DNA from: Sphingobium sp. EM0848
Lineage (GTDB): Bacteria > Pseudomonadota > Alphaproteobacteria > Sphingomonadales > Sphingomonadaceae
DNA: 64,000 nucleotides
NCBI RefSeq assembly: GCF_013375555.1
Contig: NZ_JABXWB010000001.1
Span: 2,108,001-2,172,000 of the forward strand
Direction of reading: 5' to 3'
The notes under the pieces were generated by a model, which saw only the letters and a list, made by a program, of their open reading frames with translations, had not been told where the DNA came from and made no database searches. A program made the translations under genes and the position numbers. This document shows, in pieces, positions 9,420 to 18,766 of this stretch (position 1 is its first letter; each line of letters starts with the position of its first letter).

Positions 9420-10331
9420 TCAGGAAAAGAGGATCTGGGAAAGCTTGCGCCGCTGCGCCGCGACCCAGGGATCTTCCAGCCCCGTCGCCTCGAACAGCTT
9501 CAGCAATTGCGCCCGCGCCGCGCCGTCGTTCCACGCCCGGTCGCGGCGCACCAGTTCCAGCAGTTCCTCCGCCGCCCGGTCGCGGTCGCCATTGGCCATC
9601 AACCCGCCCGCCAGTTCGAAGCGCGCCTCATGGTCATCAGGATTGGCGGCCACCTTCGCCTCCACCCCGGACAGGTCCGACACAGGCCTGGCATCGCGGG
9701 CCAGCGCAATCGCCGCGCGGGCGCGCTCCACCGCCTGATCCTTGGCCACATCAGCCGGAAGCGCGGCCAGAACCGCTTCCGCTTCGTCCAGCCGTCCCAG
9801 CGCCACCAGCGCCCGCGCCTGACCCGAAGCGGCATCGGCATTGTCCGGCACCATTTCGGCAATCTGCTCGAACACGGACAGAGCGCGCTCTGCCTCGCCG
9901 CCCGCCAGCACTTCCTCGCCCATGGCGATCAGCGGCGCGATTTCCTGCAACTGCGCCTTCTCGTCGGATTCGATGGGAAGCTGGCTCAGCAACTGGTCGA
10001 GATATTGCTTGAGCTGCCCCTCGGTGCGCGCCTGACTGAGGTCCGCCACCGGCTGGCCCTGAAACACCGCATAGACGGTCGGGATCGACTGGACCCGGAA
10101 CTGGGCGGCGATGAACTTGTCCTCATCGACGTTGATCTTGACCAGCTTCACGCCCTTGGCCGCATAATCGGCGCAGACCTTCTCGATCACGGGGGCGAGC
10201 TGCTTGCAGGGGCCGCACCATTCGGCCCAGAAATCGACGATCACCAACTGGGTGCGCGACGGCTCCACCACATCGCGGCGGAACGTCTCCACCGATGCCT
10301 TGTCGGCCTCGCTCATTCCAAGGGTCGCCAC
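9420..10331 (-). CDS. cnoX: CnoX/YbbN-like thioredoxin-TPR chaperedoxin
   Basis: N-terminal thioredoxin fold with the active site WAEWCGPCKQ and the cis-Pro VQSIPTV (first 120 residues), then TPR-like helical repeats to the end, the layout of E. coli CnoX (YbbN), which protects oxidised proteins and hands them to refolding chaperones. The GTG at 10331 is preferred because AGGAG lies 8 bases upstream; a longer GTG start at 10361 and a shorter ATG at 10316 are possible. Length is 303 residues. Unlike E. coli CnoX the CxxC pair is intact, so redox activity is expected. Confidence 0.88.
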   Translation of the reverse strand: MATLGMSEADKASVETFRRDVVEPSRTQLVIVDFWAEWCGPCKQLAPVIEKVCADYAAKGVKLVKINVDEDKFIAAQFRVQSIPTVYAVFQGQPVADLSQARTEGQLKQYLDQLLSQLPIESDEKAQLQEIAPLIAMGEEVLAGGEAERALSVFEQIAEMVPDNADAASGQARALVALGRLDEAEAVLAALPADVAKDQAVERARAAIALARDARPVSDLSGVEAKVAANPDDHEARFELAGGLMANGDRDRAAEELLELVRRDRAWNDGAARAQLLKLFEATGLEDPWVAAQRRKLSQILFS

Positions 10332-10428
10332 TACATAATCTCCTGCTGCAAATGCGGTCACTCGCCGCCCTCATACAGCGCCTTATGTGGGGCGTCACCC
10401 TTTTGGCACAAGAGAGATCCGCCGGAGA

Positions 10429-11151
10429 TCAGGAGGCATCGAAGCCGCCCAATCCCCGGTCGGTCCCGCACAACCGATCCCAGAAACGGAAATAAAGCCC
10501 GTAATTGCAAGAATATCGCTCATGGTGCCGCTGATGGTGGCTGGCAGTGATCAGCCATTGGCCCAGCGGGGCCCGCACCATCCAGCGGGGAAACATCTCC
10601 CAGCCCATATGGTTGCTGCCCCCCATCACCGTCATGATCGCCAGCACCACGCCCAGCGCCGCCACATGGATCGGGATCAGGAAAAGCAGCGCCGGAATCA
10701 CCACGGCGCCCGTTAGCGCCTCCCACGGATGGAAGCTCATCGCCGCCCAGGCCGTCGGCGGGCGGCTGGCATGATGCACCGCATGAGCGATGCGGAAAAG
10801 CCGGGGCCGGTGCATCCAGCGATGCGTCCAATAGAAGCACGCATCATGCGCCACCAGATAAAGGAGCACCGAAAGCGGCCAGTACCAGAGCGGAAAAGCG
10901 CCGGCATCGCTGTAGATTCGCGTCCAGCCCTGCGCCTGCCAGCCCCAGGCGACCACGCCCGCCGGAATACCGTAGATCAGCGCGGAACCCAGCGACCAGC
11001 CAATCTCCCGCCGAATCTGCCGGTCCAGCCCGCGATACAGCCCCGGCCTGCGCATCCGCGTCGCCAGCGCGAAACCGCCGCTCGCCAACAGATAGCGCAC
11101 GCCGACAATGGCGCTCATCGCCAGGGCGGACAGGATGATCGCGGCGGCCAT
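10429..11151 (-). CDS. Sterol desaturase/fatty-acid hydroxylase family membrane protein
   Basis: 240 residues with several membrane helices and the histidine clusters of the non-haem di-iron hydroxylases: HDACFYWTHRWMH, HAVHH and HHQRHH, plus SNHMGWE. These ligands define the integral-membrane hydroxylase superfamily (sterol desaturase, fatty-acid hydroxylase, ether-lipid oxygenase). The exact substrate, a lipid or carotenoid, cannot be read from the sequence. It lies between cnoX and pheA on the same strand. Confidence 0.88.
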   Translation of the reverse strand: MAAAIILSALAMSAIVGVRYLLASGGFALATRMRRPGLYRGLDRQIRREIGWSLGSALIYGIPAGVVAWGWQAQGWTRIYSDAGAFPLWYWPLSVLLYLVAHDACFYWTHRWMHRPRLFRIAHAVHHASRPPTAWAAMSFHPWEALTGAVVIPALLFLIPIHVAALGVVLAIMTVMGGSNHMGWEMFPRWMVRAPLGQWLITASHHQRHHERYSCNYGLYFRFWDRLCGTDRGLGGFDAS

Positions 11152-11181
11152 GGCAGGACTATAGCAGCCCCGCCGCCCCGG

Positions 11182-12072
11182 TCACGTGCGCGGTCTGGCC
11201 TGCCGATAGCTGCCCAGCATCCGCACCCATTTGGTGTGGAATTCCAGCTCCGCCAACGCCCGGTCCACCGCCGGATCGCCGGGCATCCCCTCAATATCGC
11301 AGTAGAATTCCGTCGCGGCAAAGCTGGCACCCCGCTGATAGCTTTCCAGCTTGGTCATGTTGACGCCATTGGTCGCAAAGCCGCCCATCGCCTTGTACAG
11401 CGCGGCGGGGATATTCTTCACCTCAAACAGGAAGGTGGTCATGACGGGGCCCACGCCCGCCGCTGGCATCTTCGGCTCGCGCGCCAGCACCAGGAAGCGC
11501 GTCATATTGTCGTCGCTATCCTCGATATTCTCCGCCACCAGCCGCAGGCCGTACAGCTCCGCCGCCAGATAGGGCGCGATCGCCCCCTCACCCGCCGCCT
11601 TCGTCTCCGCCACCAGAGCCGCCGCGCCCGCCGTATCGGCATAGCTGACCGGCTGAATGCCCCGCTCGCGCAGATAATGGCGGCACTGGCCCAGCGCCTG
11701 CGGATGGCTGATCGCGCTTTTCACCGGCGCGGTGTCGGGCGCCATCAGGCAATGCCGGATGCGCAGAAAATATTCGTCGATGATGTGCAGCCCGGATTCG
11801 GGCAGCAGGAAATGCATGTCGGCAACCCGCCCGTGCAGGCTGTTCTCGATCGGGATGATCGCCCGCGCAGCCTCACCATTCCTCACCGCATCGATCGCAT
11901 CCTCGAACGCAAAACAGGGCAAGGGCTGGCAATCAGGCGCATATCCCAACGCGGCGAGGTGCGAATTGGCGCCCGGCGCACCCTGAAAGGACACGGCACG
12001 GGCCGGATCGGCGGCGGCCTTCGCGGCCATTTCCGCGACCAGAACGCGGGCGGGGGCGGGATAGTTTTCCAT
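11182..12072 (-). CDS. pheA: Prephenate dehydratase
   Basis: Converts prephenate to phenylpyruvate in phenylalanine synthesis. Catalytic domain: FQGAPGANSH at the start, PIENSLHGRV, the HPQALGQC motif and NMTRFLVL with the catalytic Thr-Arg-Phe. The C-terminal 90 residues form the ACT domain (GGFATNGVNMTKLESYQ) for feedback inhibition by phenylalanine. There is no chorismate mutase domain, as usual in alphaproteobacteria. It is divergent to the cytochrome c gene. Confidence 0.95.
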   Translation of the reverse strand: MENYPAPARVLVAEMAAKAAADPARAVSFQGAPGANSHLAALGYAPDCQPLPCFAFEDAIDAVRNGEAARAIIPIENSLHGRVADMHFLLPESGLHIIDEYFLRIRHCLMAPDTAPVKSAISHPQALGQCRHYLRERGIQPVSYADTAGAAALVAETKAAGEGAIAPYLAAELYGLRLVAENIEDSDDNMTRFLVLAREPKMPAAGVGPVMTTFLFEVKNIPAALYKAMGGFATNGVNMTKLESYQRGASFAATEFYCDIEGMPGDPAVDRALAELEFHTKWVRMLGSYRQARPRT

Positions 12073-12259
12073 GGATGAGAAGCGCGCTTATTCACTCCAT
12101 CGCGCCCGCGCAAGCATCCATGAACATGCAACCCCGCGAAAAGCAGGCCACTTCCCGTCATTCCAACGCTTGCGCGTTCGCGTTTGCGCCATTATGGCAT
12201 CCCACCGAGAGGGGACGCGAACACAAGCGCCCAGAACAGATCCAGGGGAATCCGAGCGA

Positions 12260-12886
12260 ATGGGCGATCGTTTCAACACCGCTGCTGGTTGGGCTTTGTT
12301 CGCAGGTATCGTCGCGCTGGGCGGCGCGATCGTCAGTTCCAAATTCTTCCATGAAGAACGGCCCGAGAAGATGGGCTACACCATCGAAGGCGTCGAAGCC
12401 GAGGGCGCGGGCGCCGCGGCCGCCGGCCCCGGCCTCAACACCCTGCTCGCCAGCGCCGACGTCGCGGCGGGTGAGAAGGTGTTCGCCAAGTGCGCCGCCT
12501 GCCACACCGCCAATCAGGGTGGCGCCAACGGCATCGGCCCGAATCTTTACGCCACGGTTGGCGAGGGTATCGGTCAGGGCAAGGGCGGTTTCGCCTTCTC
12601 CGACGCGCTCAAGAGCAAGGGCGGCAACTGGACCTTCGAAGCGCTGGACCACTGGCTGACATCCCCGCGTGAATTCGCTCCCGGCACGAAGATGACCTTC
12701 GCGGGCCTGGGCAATCCGGCCGATCGCGCGAATCTGATCGCCTGGCTGAACAAGCAGGGTTCGAACCTGCCGCTGCCCGCCGCCGACGCGGCCCCGGCCG
12801 CAGCAGGTGGCGACAATGTCGCGGCAGCCAACGCCTCCGCCAATGCGGCAGAGGCCCCCGCCGCGAACGCCGCCACCGGCAAATAA
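12260..12886 (+). CDS. cycM: Membrane-anchored class I cytochrome c (CycM/c552 type)
   Basis: 208 residues. An uncleaved N-terminal helix (WALFAGIVALGGAIV) anchors it in the inner membrane; the periplasmic haem domain has KCAACH and the distal Met in GTKMTFAG. A tail of about 40 residues is almost only Ala, Asn, Pro and Gly. Homologues carry electrons from the bc1 complex to the terminal oxidase. Start: ATG at 12260 with AGGGGAA about 11 bases upstream. The frame is open further up, but that stretch is not family-like. Confidence 0.92.
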   Translation: MGDRFNTAAGWALFAGIVALGGAIVSSKFFHEERPEKMGYTIEGVEAEGAGAAAAGPGLNTLLASADVAAGEKVFAKCAACHTANQGGANGIGPNLYATVGEGIGQGKGGFAFSDALKSKGGNWTFEALDHWLTSPREFAPGTKMTFAGLGNPADRANLIAWLNKQGSNLPLPAADAAPAAAGGDNVAAANASANAAEAPAANAATGK

Positions 12887-12924
12887 GCACTGATCCACGG
12901 CCCCATCCGGGTCGAGGTTATGAC

Positions 12925-12960
12925 GGGCGCGGCACTGGTTGCTGCGCCCGACGCTTTTAG
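12925..12960 (+). terminator. Possible terminator after cycM
   Basis: A 10-bp stem with one mismatch (GGGCGCGGCA / TGCTGCGCCC) is followed after a few bases by CTTTTAG. The T-run is short and offset, so this is a weak candidate. Confidence 0.45.
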
Positions 12961-13043
12961 TGGGCCTGTTTATCGCGGCAGCCCCCACCTCCATGACCGA
13001 GCGGGTGGATGGCAGACAGACCGCTTATCGTTCAGAATTTTGA

Positions 13044-13433
13044 TTAGTTGCCGATAGCCTGATAGGAGACTGCGACCTCTCCGACATTATCGCTTCGGTC
13101 AAAAATTCTAGATTGGTCAGCGTATCGGATAAGTAGATGGTCGGCCGCCAGCCATTTTACCTCTGCCCATGGTCCACCCCAGTCACCGGCCCGCGCTGTC
13201 CCGTGGCCGTCATCTGCCACAAAAGCGTTGCCGCTTCCCGATGCTGGTTTTCCAGCTTCAAGAACGGAAATCTGAGTGGAGAAGCCGGTTGTGGCCCCAC
13301 AATCCCGCTGAAACATGATGGCTTCATGCTTCCCGTCAGGCGATAGCACTCGGGAAACTACAGTGTTTCCGCAAATGTCCGAACATCCGCCGATTAGGAT
13401 CGGGGCAACGAGAAGGAGCCGCTTTCTGAACAT
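13044..13433 (-). CDS. Hypothetical lipoprotein
   Basis: 129 residues beginning with a lipoprotein signal (FRKRLLLVAPILIGGC). The mature part has LSPDGKHEAIMFQRDCGATT, reminiscent of small exported proteins of unknown function that share an 'SPDGk..avvf.rdcGATT' motif. The two Cys near CSDICG and the Cys before GATT may form a disulfide. No partner is evident: cycM ends upstream on the other strand and a transporter follows. Codon use is less GC-biased than its neighbours. Confidence 0.7.
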   Translation of the reverse strand: MFRKRLLLVAPILIGGCSDICGNTVVSRVLSPDGKHEAIMFQRDCGATTGFSTQISVLEAGKPASGSGNAFVADDGHGTARAGDWGGPWAEVKWLAADHLLIRYADQSRIFDRSDNVGEVAVSYQAIGN

Positions 13434-13588
13434 GCTCTCACGCTAATCAAAGCCTTCGCGGGGTCAATGTCAGCTTTCGGCAGCACCGATGCTGGAATGC
13501 AATGACTGCCGTTGGTCGCCAATCCGACGACACACCCGTTTCACGCGGCACTCTTTCCACCCTTGTGAAATCCCGTTAAGTGCCGGCT

Positions 13589-14260
13589 ATGGCTTCCCAT
13601 TCCGCGCCGATTGCGCGTTCGCTCTTCGTCTTTTCGATCTTCTATGGCGGCATGGTCTGCATTGCGGGCGTGTTGGGCAACAAGCAGGTGACGCTGGGAC
13701 CGCTCTCCGCCATCGGGCCGATGTTCGGGTTGGGCCCGCTGGCGGTGGAGGCGGGGATTTTCGCCTTCCTGTTGCTGGTGACGATTTCCAGCGCCGTTGC
13801 CGAACTGCACGGGCGCGCCACCGCCAACCGGCTGGTGCAGGTGGGTTTCCTGCCGCTGATCGCCTCTATCCTGCTGTCGATCGTGGTGTTGTCCGTGCCC
13901 GCGGCGAGCGACATGGACCCGGCGCGGCGTGATGCCTTCGCGCTGATGATGGGGGGCACGCCCCGCATCTGGCTGGGCGGGATCATCGCCTATGGCGTTT
14001 CGCAGACGCTGAACGTGACCCTGTTCGCGATGCTCAAGGGGCGGGAGGGGAGCCGCCTGCTCTGGCTGCGCGCGGCGGTGGCGAGCATGTTGTCGCAGAT
14101 CGCGGACACGCTTCTCTTTGTTTCCATTGCCTTTTACGGCGTATTTCCCATCGGTGAACTGTTGCTGGGGCAGATGCTGGCCAAGGTCACGCTGTCGGCC
14201 ATTCTTGTGCCGCCGATCATCTATGCGCTGGTGGCGCTGGGGCGACGGCTCGACCGCTAA
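13589..14260 (+). CDS. Queuosine precursor transporter (VUT/YhhQ family)
   Basis: About 223 residues with six hydrophobic helices. FYGGMVCIAGVLGNKQV near the start and ISSAVAELHGRATANRLV, plus SQTLNVTLFAMLK and SQIADTLLFV, are the hallmark loops of the VUT family, which imports queuine-type precursors (preQ0/preQ1) for tRNA modification. The ATG at 13589 or the GTG at 13580 could be the start; neither has a clear ribosome-binding site. Confidence 0.88.
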   Translation: MASHSAPIARSLFVFSIFYGGMVCIAGVLGNKQVTLGPLSAIGPMFGLGPLAVEAGIFAFLLLVTISSAVAELHGRATANRLVQVGFLPLIASILLSIVVLSVPAASDMDPARRDAFALMMGGTPRIWLGGIIAYGVSQTLNVTLFAMLKGREGSRLLWLRAAVASMLSQIADTLLFVSIAFYGVFPIGELLLGQMLAKVTLSAILVPPIIYALVALGRRLDR

Positions 14261-14285
14261 CTTGCGATGGCGTGCATAAAGCACT

Positions 14286-15203
14286 ATGCGCCCGCGCATG
14301 AACAGCAAGCATGCCCCGGACCCGGCCCTTCTCGCCAAGGCTGAAACCCTCGTCGAAGCGTTGCCCTATATGCAGCGATATGCGGGCAAGACCTTCGTCG
14401 TGAAATATGGCGGCCACGCCATGGGCGATCCCGAGGCGGCACGCGATTTCGCGGAAGATGTGGTGCTGATGAAGGCGGTCGGCATCAATGTCGTCGTCGT
14501 CCATGGCGGCGGGCCGCAGATCGGCGCGATGCTGAAGAAACTGGGTGTCGAATCGCAGTTCATCGGCGGCCTGCGCGTCACCGACAAGGAAACCGCGCAG
14601 ATCGCGGAAATGGTGCTGGCTGGTTCCATCAACAAGGAAATCGTCGGCTGGATTGCGGGCGCGGGCGGTCGTGCGGTCGGCATTTCCGGCAAGGACGGTG
14701 GTCTGGTCGTCTGCGAAAAGGTGCTGGGCAAGCGCGAGGCGGACCCCAATTCGGGGATCGAGCGCAATGTCGATCTGGGCTTCGTCGGCGATCCGGTGAA
14801 GGTCGACCGCAGCATCCTCGACACGCTGTCGCGGGACGGCATCATTCCCGTGGTCGCGCCGGTGGGGATTGGCGCGGATGGCCATACCTATAATGTCAAT
14901 GCCGACACCATGGCGGGCGCGATCGCCGCGGAACTGGGCGCGTCGCGCTTCTTCCTGCTGACCGATGTCGCGGGCGTGCTGGACAAGCAGGGGCAGTTGC
15001 TGACCGACCTCGATCCCGAAGCGATCAAGGGGCTGGAGGCCGATGGCACGATCAGCGGCGGCATGATCCCGAAGCTGGAAACCTGCGTGCGTGCGGTGGA
15101 AGGCGGGGTGGACGCCGCCGTCATCCTCGATGGGCGGGTGCCGCATGCGATGCTGCTGGAAATCTTCACCGACCGGGGCGCGGGTACTTTAGTGCGCCGG
15201 TGA
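14286..15203 (+). CDS. argB: Acetylglutamate kinase
   Basis: Phosphorylates N-acetylglutamate, second step of arginine synthesis. Amino-acid kinase fold with KYGGHAMGD (phosphate-binding Lys/Gly), VVHGGGPQI and the C-terminal [10 protein letters not shown] lobe that binds ATP and, in arginine-sensitive enzymes, the effector. Length 305. An alternative ATG lies 12 bases downstream. It ends directly against the stop of a convergent acetyltransferase with no gap. Confidence 0.95.
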   Translation: MRPRMNSKHAPDPALLAKAETLVEALPYMQRYAGKTFVVKYGGHAMGDPEAARDFAEDVVLMKAVGINVVVVHGGGPQIGAMLKKLGVESQFIGGLRVTDKETAQIAEMVLAGSINKEIVGWIAGAGGRAVGISGKDGGLVVCEKVLGKREADPNSGIERNVDLGFVGDPVKVDRSILDTLSRDGIIPVVAPVGIGADGHTYNVNADTMAGAIAAELGASRFFLLTDVAGVLDKQGQLLTDLDPEAIKGLEADGTISGGMIPKLETCVRAVEGGVDAAVILDGRVPHAMLLEIFTDRGAGTLVRR

Positions 15204-15731
15204 TCAGCCCATTTTGAGCAGGACTGCCGGATCGGCCCAGTGGAAACGTTGTTCCGGCAATGTCCTGCCGTCGGGGCCGGGCTTTGCGGTATTTTCGACG
15301 ACCAGCCCGCCGCGATGGGCATAGAAACCGCGCGCGGCGTGATTGTCGGCATAACACCAGAGATAGAGACCGTCTTGCGGGAAGCGTTGGAGCGCCCAAC
15401 GTGCCGCTTCGGCCAGCAAGGCGCTGCCCAACCCCTTACCCCTGGCGGCGGGCAGGGCGTGGAGATTGTCGACCAAGGTTCCCCAACGGGGATGATCGGC
15501 GCCGATCAGGCAGGTGAAACCGATCGGCCGAGCGCCCTCTTCCGCGATGATGATCCGTTGCGTGGGGGACGGCGCGGTCAGGCGCTGCGTCCAGTGGGCC
15601 AGCCGTTCCGCCTCTATGCCGCCGGCGAGATAGGCGGGGTCCATGAAATGGGCATAGGCGCTGCGCCAGCTTTCCACATGACAGGCGGCGATCAGCGGAG
15701 CGTCTTCAAGGGTGGCGTCGCGAAAGTCCAT
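15204..15731 (-). CDS. GNAT family N-acetyltransferase
   Basis: 175 residues of the Gcn5-related fold: the acetyl-CoA loop is in LPAARGKGLGSALL, followed by ARWALQRFP and the late strand NHAARGFYAHRGG. The substrate is unknown. It converges on argB with abutting stop codons and starts divergently from the YggT gene. Confidence 0.88.
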   Translation of the reverse strand: MDFRDATLEDAPLIAACHVESWRSAYAHFMDPAYLAGGIEAERLAHWTQRLTAPSPTQRIIIAEEGARPIGFTCLIGADHPRWGTLVDNLHALPAARGKGLGSALLAEAARWALQRFPQDGLYLWCYADNHAARGFYAHRGGLVVENTAKPGPDGRTLPEQRFHWADPAVLLKMG

Positions 15732-15873
15732 GGAGGCAGGCTATAGCGGCGGAGGCAGCGGAATCCATGCTCTTGGCCGAACAAGCCCTGCATTTGGTGG
15801 AATAATCCGGTTGGCCGCTTGTCCAGCGCCACTCCCCTCGGCTAGAGCAAATCCCAATCAATTCGGAGACTGC

Positions 15874-16164
15874 ATGGCCTACGCCCTCTATCAGATCATC
15901 GTCATCCTGCTCGATGTGCTGTGGTGGATCATCATCATCCAGGCCGTCATGAGCTGGCTGATCGCCTTTAATGTCGTCAATCTTTCCAATGATTTCGTGC
16001 GTACCGTGATGGTCGCGCTGGATCGGATGACGGCGCCGATCTACAATCCGATCCGCCGGATATTGCCCGATCTGGGGGCGCTCGACCTGTCGCCCATGGT
16101 CGTGCTGCTGGGTATCCTCATCATTCGTCAGGCCATATTGCCGCCGCTGTTCGGGCTGGTGTGA
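15874..16164 (+). CDS. YggT family membrane protein
   Basis: 96 residues with two hydrophobic segments and the YggT pattern: WWIIIIQAVMSWLIAF, then the loop APIYNPIRRILPDLGALDLSP and a second helix. The family is linked to envelope or osmotic stress and cell division but has no firm function. The ATG at 15874 has GGAG 7-8 bases upstream. It overlaps the UPF0235 gene by 4 bases; this yggT-yggU pairing is conserved in proteobacteria. Confidence 0.9.
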   Translation: MAYALYQIIVILLDVLWWIIIIQAVMSWLIAFNVVNLSNDFVRTVMVALDRMTAPIYNPIRRILPDLGALDLSPMVVLLGILIIRQAILPPLFGLV

Positions 16165-16496
16165 CGGTCTGGAGCCGGGACGGCGACGATCTGCTGCTGT
16201 CCGTCCGGTTGACGCCGGGCGCGACGAAGGAAGAGGTCGGCGGCGTCTGGACAGACGAAAAGGGCGCCATGTGGCTGAGCGCGCGGGTGCGCGCCGTGCC
16301 GGAAAAGGGCAAGGCCAATGCGGCGCTGATCGCGCTGCTGGGCAAGTGGCTGGATTGGCCGCGCAGCGCGATTTCACTGGAATCGGGCGATACCAACCGG
16401 CTAAAGCGGCTGCGGATCAAGGGTGGGGGTGAAGCGTTGGCACTGGAGCATTTCCAAGTCAGATGGGATCATCTGACGACTCGGGAAATGCGGTAA
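16161..16496 (+). CDS. UPF0235 (DUF167, YggU) family protein
   Basis: 111 residues. LLLSVRLTPGATKEEVGG at the start and AVPEKGKANAALIALLGKWL in the middle are the family's conserved blocks; function is unknown. GTG start within the yggT stop (GTGA overlap). Near its 3' end the DNA holds a 7-bp inverted repeat (16458-16477). Confidence 0.9.
   Translation: MTVWSRDGDDLLLSVRLTPGATKEEVGGVWTDEKGAMWLSARVRAVPEKGKANAALIALLGKWLDWPRSAISLESGDTNRLKRLRIKGGGEALALEHFQVRWDHLTTREMR
16458..16477. repeat. Inverted repeat in the 3' end of the UPF0235 gene
   Basis: GTCAGAT and ATCTGAC frame a 6-base loop. There is no T-run, so it is not an intrinsic terminator; it could be an RNA stem before folD or chance. Confidence 0.4.
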
Positions 16497-16546
16497 AACC
16501 AAAGTGCCCGGCTTTCCGCCATTATCAAGGAACAGGGTGAAGCATC

Positions 16547-17440
16547 ATGACCATCGGCAAGATCATTGACGGCAAGGCGTTCGCAGAGACGCTCCGCGGC
16601 AAGGTCGCGGACGGCGTCACCGCCTTCATCGAAAAGGCCGGGCGCAAGCCGGGGCTGGCCGTGGTGCTGGTGGGTGAGGACCCGGCGAGTTCGGTCTATG
16701 TCCGCAACAAGGGCAAGATGACCGTCGCCGTGGGCATGGAAAGCATGGAGTTCAAACTGCCCGCCGGGATCGGCGAGGAGGAACTGCTCGATCTGGTCGA
16801 GGAACTGAATGCGGACGAGCGGGTGGACGGGATTCTCGTCCAGTTGCCGTTGCCTGCCCATATCAATGAAGCATCGGTGATCGCCGCCATCAGTCCCGCC
16901 AAGGATGTCGACGGATTCCATGTCGTCAATTCCGGCCTGCTGGCGACGGGCCAAGAGGCGCTGGTGCCCTGCACGCCGCTGGGCTGCATCATGCTGCTCA
17001 AGGATGAGCTGGGCGATCTTTCGGGTATGGAAGCGGTCGTGGTCGGCCGCTCCAACATCGTGGGCAAGCCGATGGCGCAACTGCTGCTGGCGGAAAACTG
17101 CACCGTCACGATCGCGCATAGCCGCACGCGGGACCTGGCCTCTGTTGTGCATCGCGCCGACATCGTCGTCGCGGCGGTGGGCCGGGCCGAGATGGTGAAG
17201 GGCGAATGGATCAAGCCCGGCGCCACGGTGATCGATGTCGGCATCAACCGCGTCACGGATACGGAAGACGGCAAGAGCCGGATCGTCGGTGACGTCGCGA
17301 CGGCGGAGGCTTTGGCCCATGTCCGCGCCATCACCCCGGTTCCGGGCGGGGTCGGGCCGATGACCATTGCCGTGCTGCTGCGCAATACGCTGGTGGCGGC
17401 TCATGCACGGGCGGGACTGACCAAGCCGGAGGGGCTGTGA
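16547..17440 (+). CDS. folD: Bifunctional methylenetetrahydrofolate dehydrogenase/methenyl-THF cyclohydrolase
   Basis: Interconverts 5,10-methylene-THF and 10-formyl-THF with NADP, feeding purine synthesis. Motifs: [16 protein letters not shown] with the catalytic Lys, [16 protein letters not shown], the dinucleotide loop [14 protein letters not shown] and PGGVGPMT near the end. 297 residues, usual length. Start ATG at 16547 with AGG ahead. Its stop overlaps the start of the next gene. Confidence 0.96.
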   Translation: MTIGKIIDGKAFAETLRGKVADGVTAFIEKAGRKPGLAVVLVGEDPASSVYVRNKGKMTVAVGMESMEFKLPAGIGEEELLDLVEELNADERVDGILVQLPLPAHINEASVIAAISPAKDVDGFHVVNSGLLATGQEALVPCTPLGCIMLLKDELGDLSGMEAVVVGRSNIVGKPMAQLLLAENCTVTIAHSRTRDLASVVHRADIVVAAVGRAEMVKGEWIKPGATVIDVGINRVTDTEDGKSRIVGDVATAEALAHVRAITPVPGGVGPMTIAVLLRNTLVAAHARAGLTKPEGL

Positions 17441-18111
17441 AGGCGCGCCCGGCGTTTCTTGTCCTGACCTTGCTGGCATTGATGGGTGCGCGCCCGCCAA
17501 TGCGTTATCAGCCTGATCCCAGCTCCGTCCTTGCTGCCGAGATTGCCTTCAACCGGCTGGCGCAGGAAAAGGGGCAATGGACCGCCTTCCGCGAGACGGC
17601 TGCGGAGGAAGCGGTGATGTTCGTGCCGCAGCGCGTGCTGGCGAAACAATGGCTGAAGGGCCGCGCCGATCCACCTGCTGCGGTGAGTTGGGCGCCCTCC
17701 ACCATCTACGTATCCTGCGACGGCAATCTGGCGGCCAGCACCGGCGGCTGGAAGCGGCCCGATGGATCGGTCGGCTATTTCACCACCATCTGGCAGCGCG
17801 ACAAGAAGGGCGTCTGGAAGTGGATCATGGACCATGGCGACACGCTCGCCGTCGCTCGTGAAGCACCGGAATATCTGATCGGCAAGGTCGCAACCTGCAA
17901 ACGCGGCCATGGCGGCGAAGCCCCCCGCCCGGCCGGACCGCCGCCCGGCGGCAAGCCGGGGAAGGGAAACATGCCTCCCGCGCCGAAGGACGACAGCCTG
18001 AGCTGGACCGCCGATGTCGCGACCGATGGCAGCCGTCGCGTGACCGTGCGCATGTGGAACGGCGCCGATTATGAAACCGTGATCGACGACAGGGTGGCGG
18101 CGGGCGCATGA
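17437..18111 (+). CDS. Exported hypothetical protein, SnoaL/NTF2-like
   Basis: 224 residues. N-terminal hydrophobic segment ([13 protein letters not shown]) suggests export. The middle ([17 protein letters not shown] through [11 protein letters not shown]) matches the pattern of NTF2-like DUF4440 domains: a helix, 'F.....A', then a [17 protein letters not shown] strand. The end is Pro/Gly-rich. There is no evident catalytic set. Overlaps both folD and marC by 4 bases, so it belongs to their transcript. Confidence 0.72.
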   Translation: MKARPAFLVLTLLALMGARPPMRYQPDPSSVLAAEIAFNRLAQEKGQWTAFRETAAEEAVMFVPQRVLAKQWLKGRADPPAAVSWAPSTIYVSCDGNLAASTGGWKRPDGSVGYFTTIWQRDKKGVWKWIMDHGDTLAVAREAPEYLIGKVATCKRGHGGEAPRPAGPPPGGKPGKGNMPPAPKDDSLSWTADVATDGSRRVTVRMWNGADYETVIDDRVAAGA

Positions 18112-18725
18112 TGGAATTGTTCATATCGGCCTTCGTCACCTTGTTCGTGGTGATCGACCCGCCGGGCTGCGCGCCGATCTATGCCAGCCTGACCACCGGC
18201 GCGACCATGGCGCAGCGGCGCAGCATGGCGATCCGCGCCGTGGGCATCGCGGCAGCGATTCTTCTGCTGTTCGCCCTTTGGGGCAAGCAGTTGCTGGGCG
18301 TGCTCGGGATCGAACTGGACAGCTTCCGCATCGCGGGCGGGATCATGCTGTTCATGATCGCCATGGACATGGTGTTCGAAAAACGCACCCAGCGGCGCGA
18401 AGACCGGGCGCAGAAGATCGCGGAAACCCCGGAGGTCGAGGATGTGTCCGTCTTCCCCATGGCGATGCCGATGATCGCCGGGCCGGGATCGATCGCCACG
18501 GTCATGCTGTTGATGTCGCGGGCCGAAGGGCTGGGCGAGCGCATGGTGGTGATCGGCGCGGTGGTCGTGACGCTGGCGCTGATGCTGGGATCGCTGCTGG
18601 CGGCAGGGCCGATCATGGCGCTGCTGGGCGCGAAGATCGAGGCGGTGATCACCCGGCTGCTCGGCGTGCTGCTGGCGGCGCTGGCCGCGCAGTTCGTGAT
18701 CGACGGGTTGAAGGCGAGTTTCTGA
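18108..18725 (+). CDS. MarC family membrane protein
   Basis: 205 residues with six predicted helices. FVTLFVVIDPPGCAPIYASLT near the start and AMPMIAGPGSIATVMLLM in the second half are the two repeated 'P-G' motifs of MarC/YchE (NAAT) proteins. Their transport role is poorly defined. The gene is followed by a strong terminator. Confidence 0.9.
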   Translation: MMELFISAFVTLFVVIDPPGCAPIYASLTTGATMAQRRSMAIRAVGIAAAILLLFALWGKQLLGVLGIELDSFRIAGGIMLFMIAMDMVFEKRTQRREDRAQKIAETPEVEDVSVFPMAMPMIAGPGSIATVMLLMSRAEGLGERMVVIGAVVVTLALMLGSLLAAGPIMALLGAKIEAVITRLLGVLLAALAAQFVIDGLKASF

Positions 18726-18728
18726 ACG

Positions 18729-18762
18729 GAACGGCGCGCTCGTACGGAGCGCGCCGTTTTCA
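18729..18762. terminator. Bidirectional terminator between marC and the OmpA-family gene
   Basis: CGGCGCGCTC and GAGCGCGCCG pair around a short loop; A's precede and T's follow, so it can end transcription from both converging genes. Confidence 0.85.
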
Positions 18763-18766
18763 AAGC

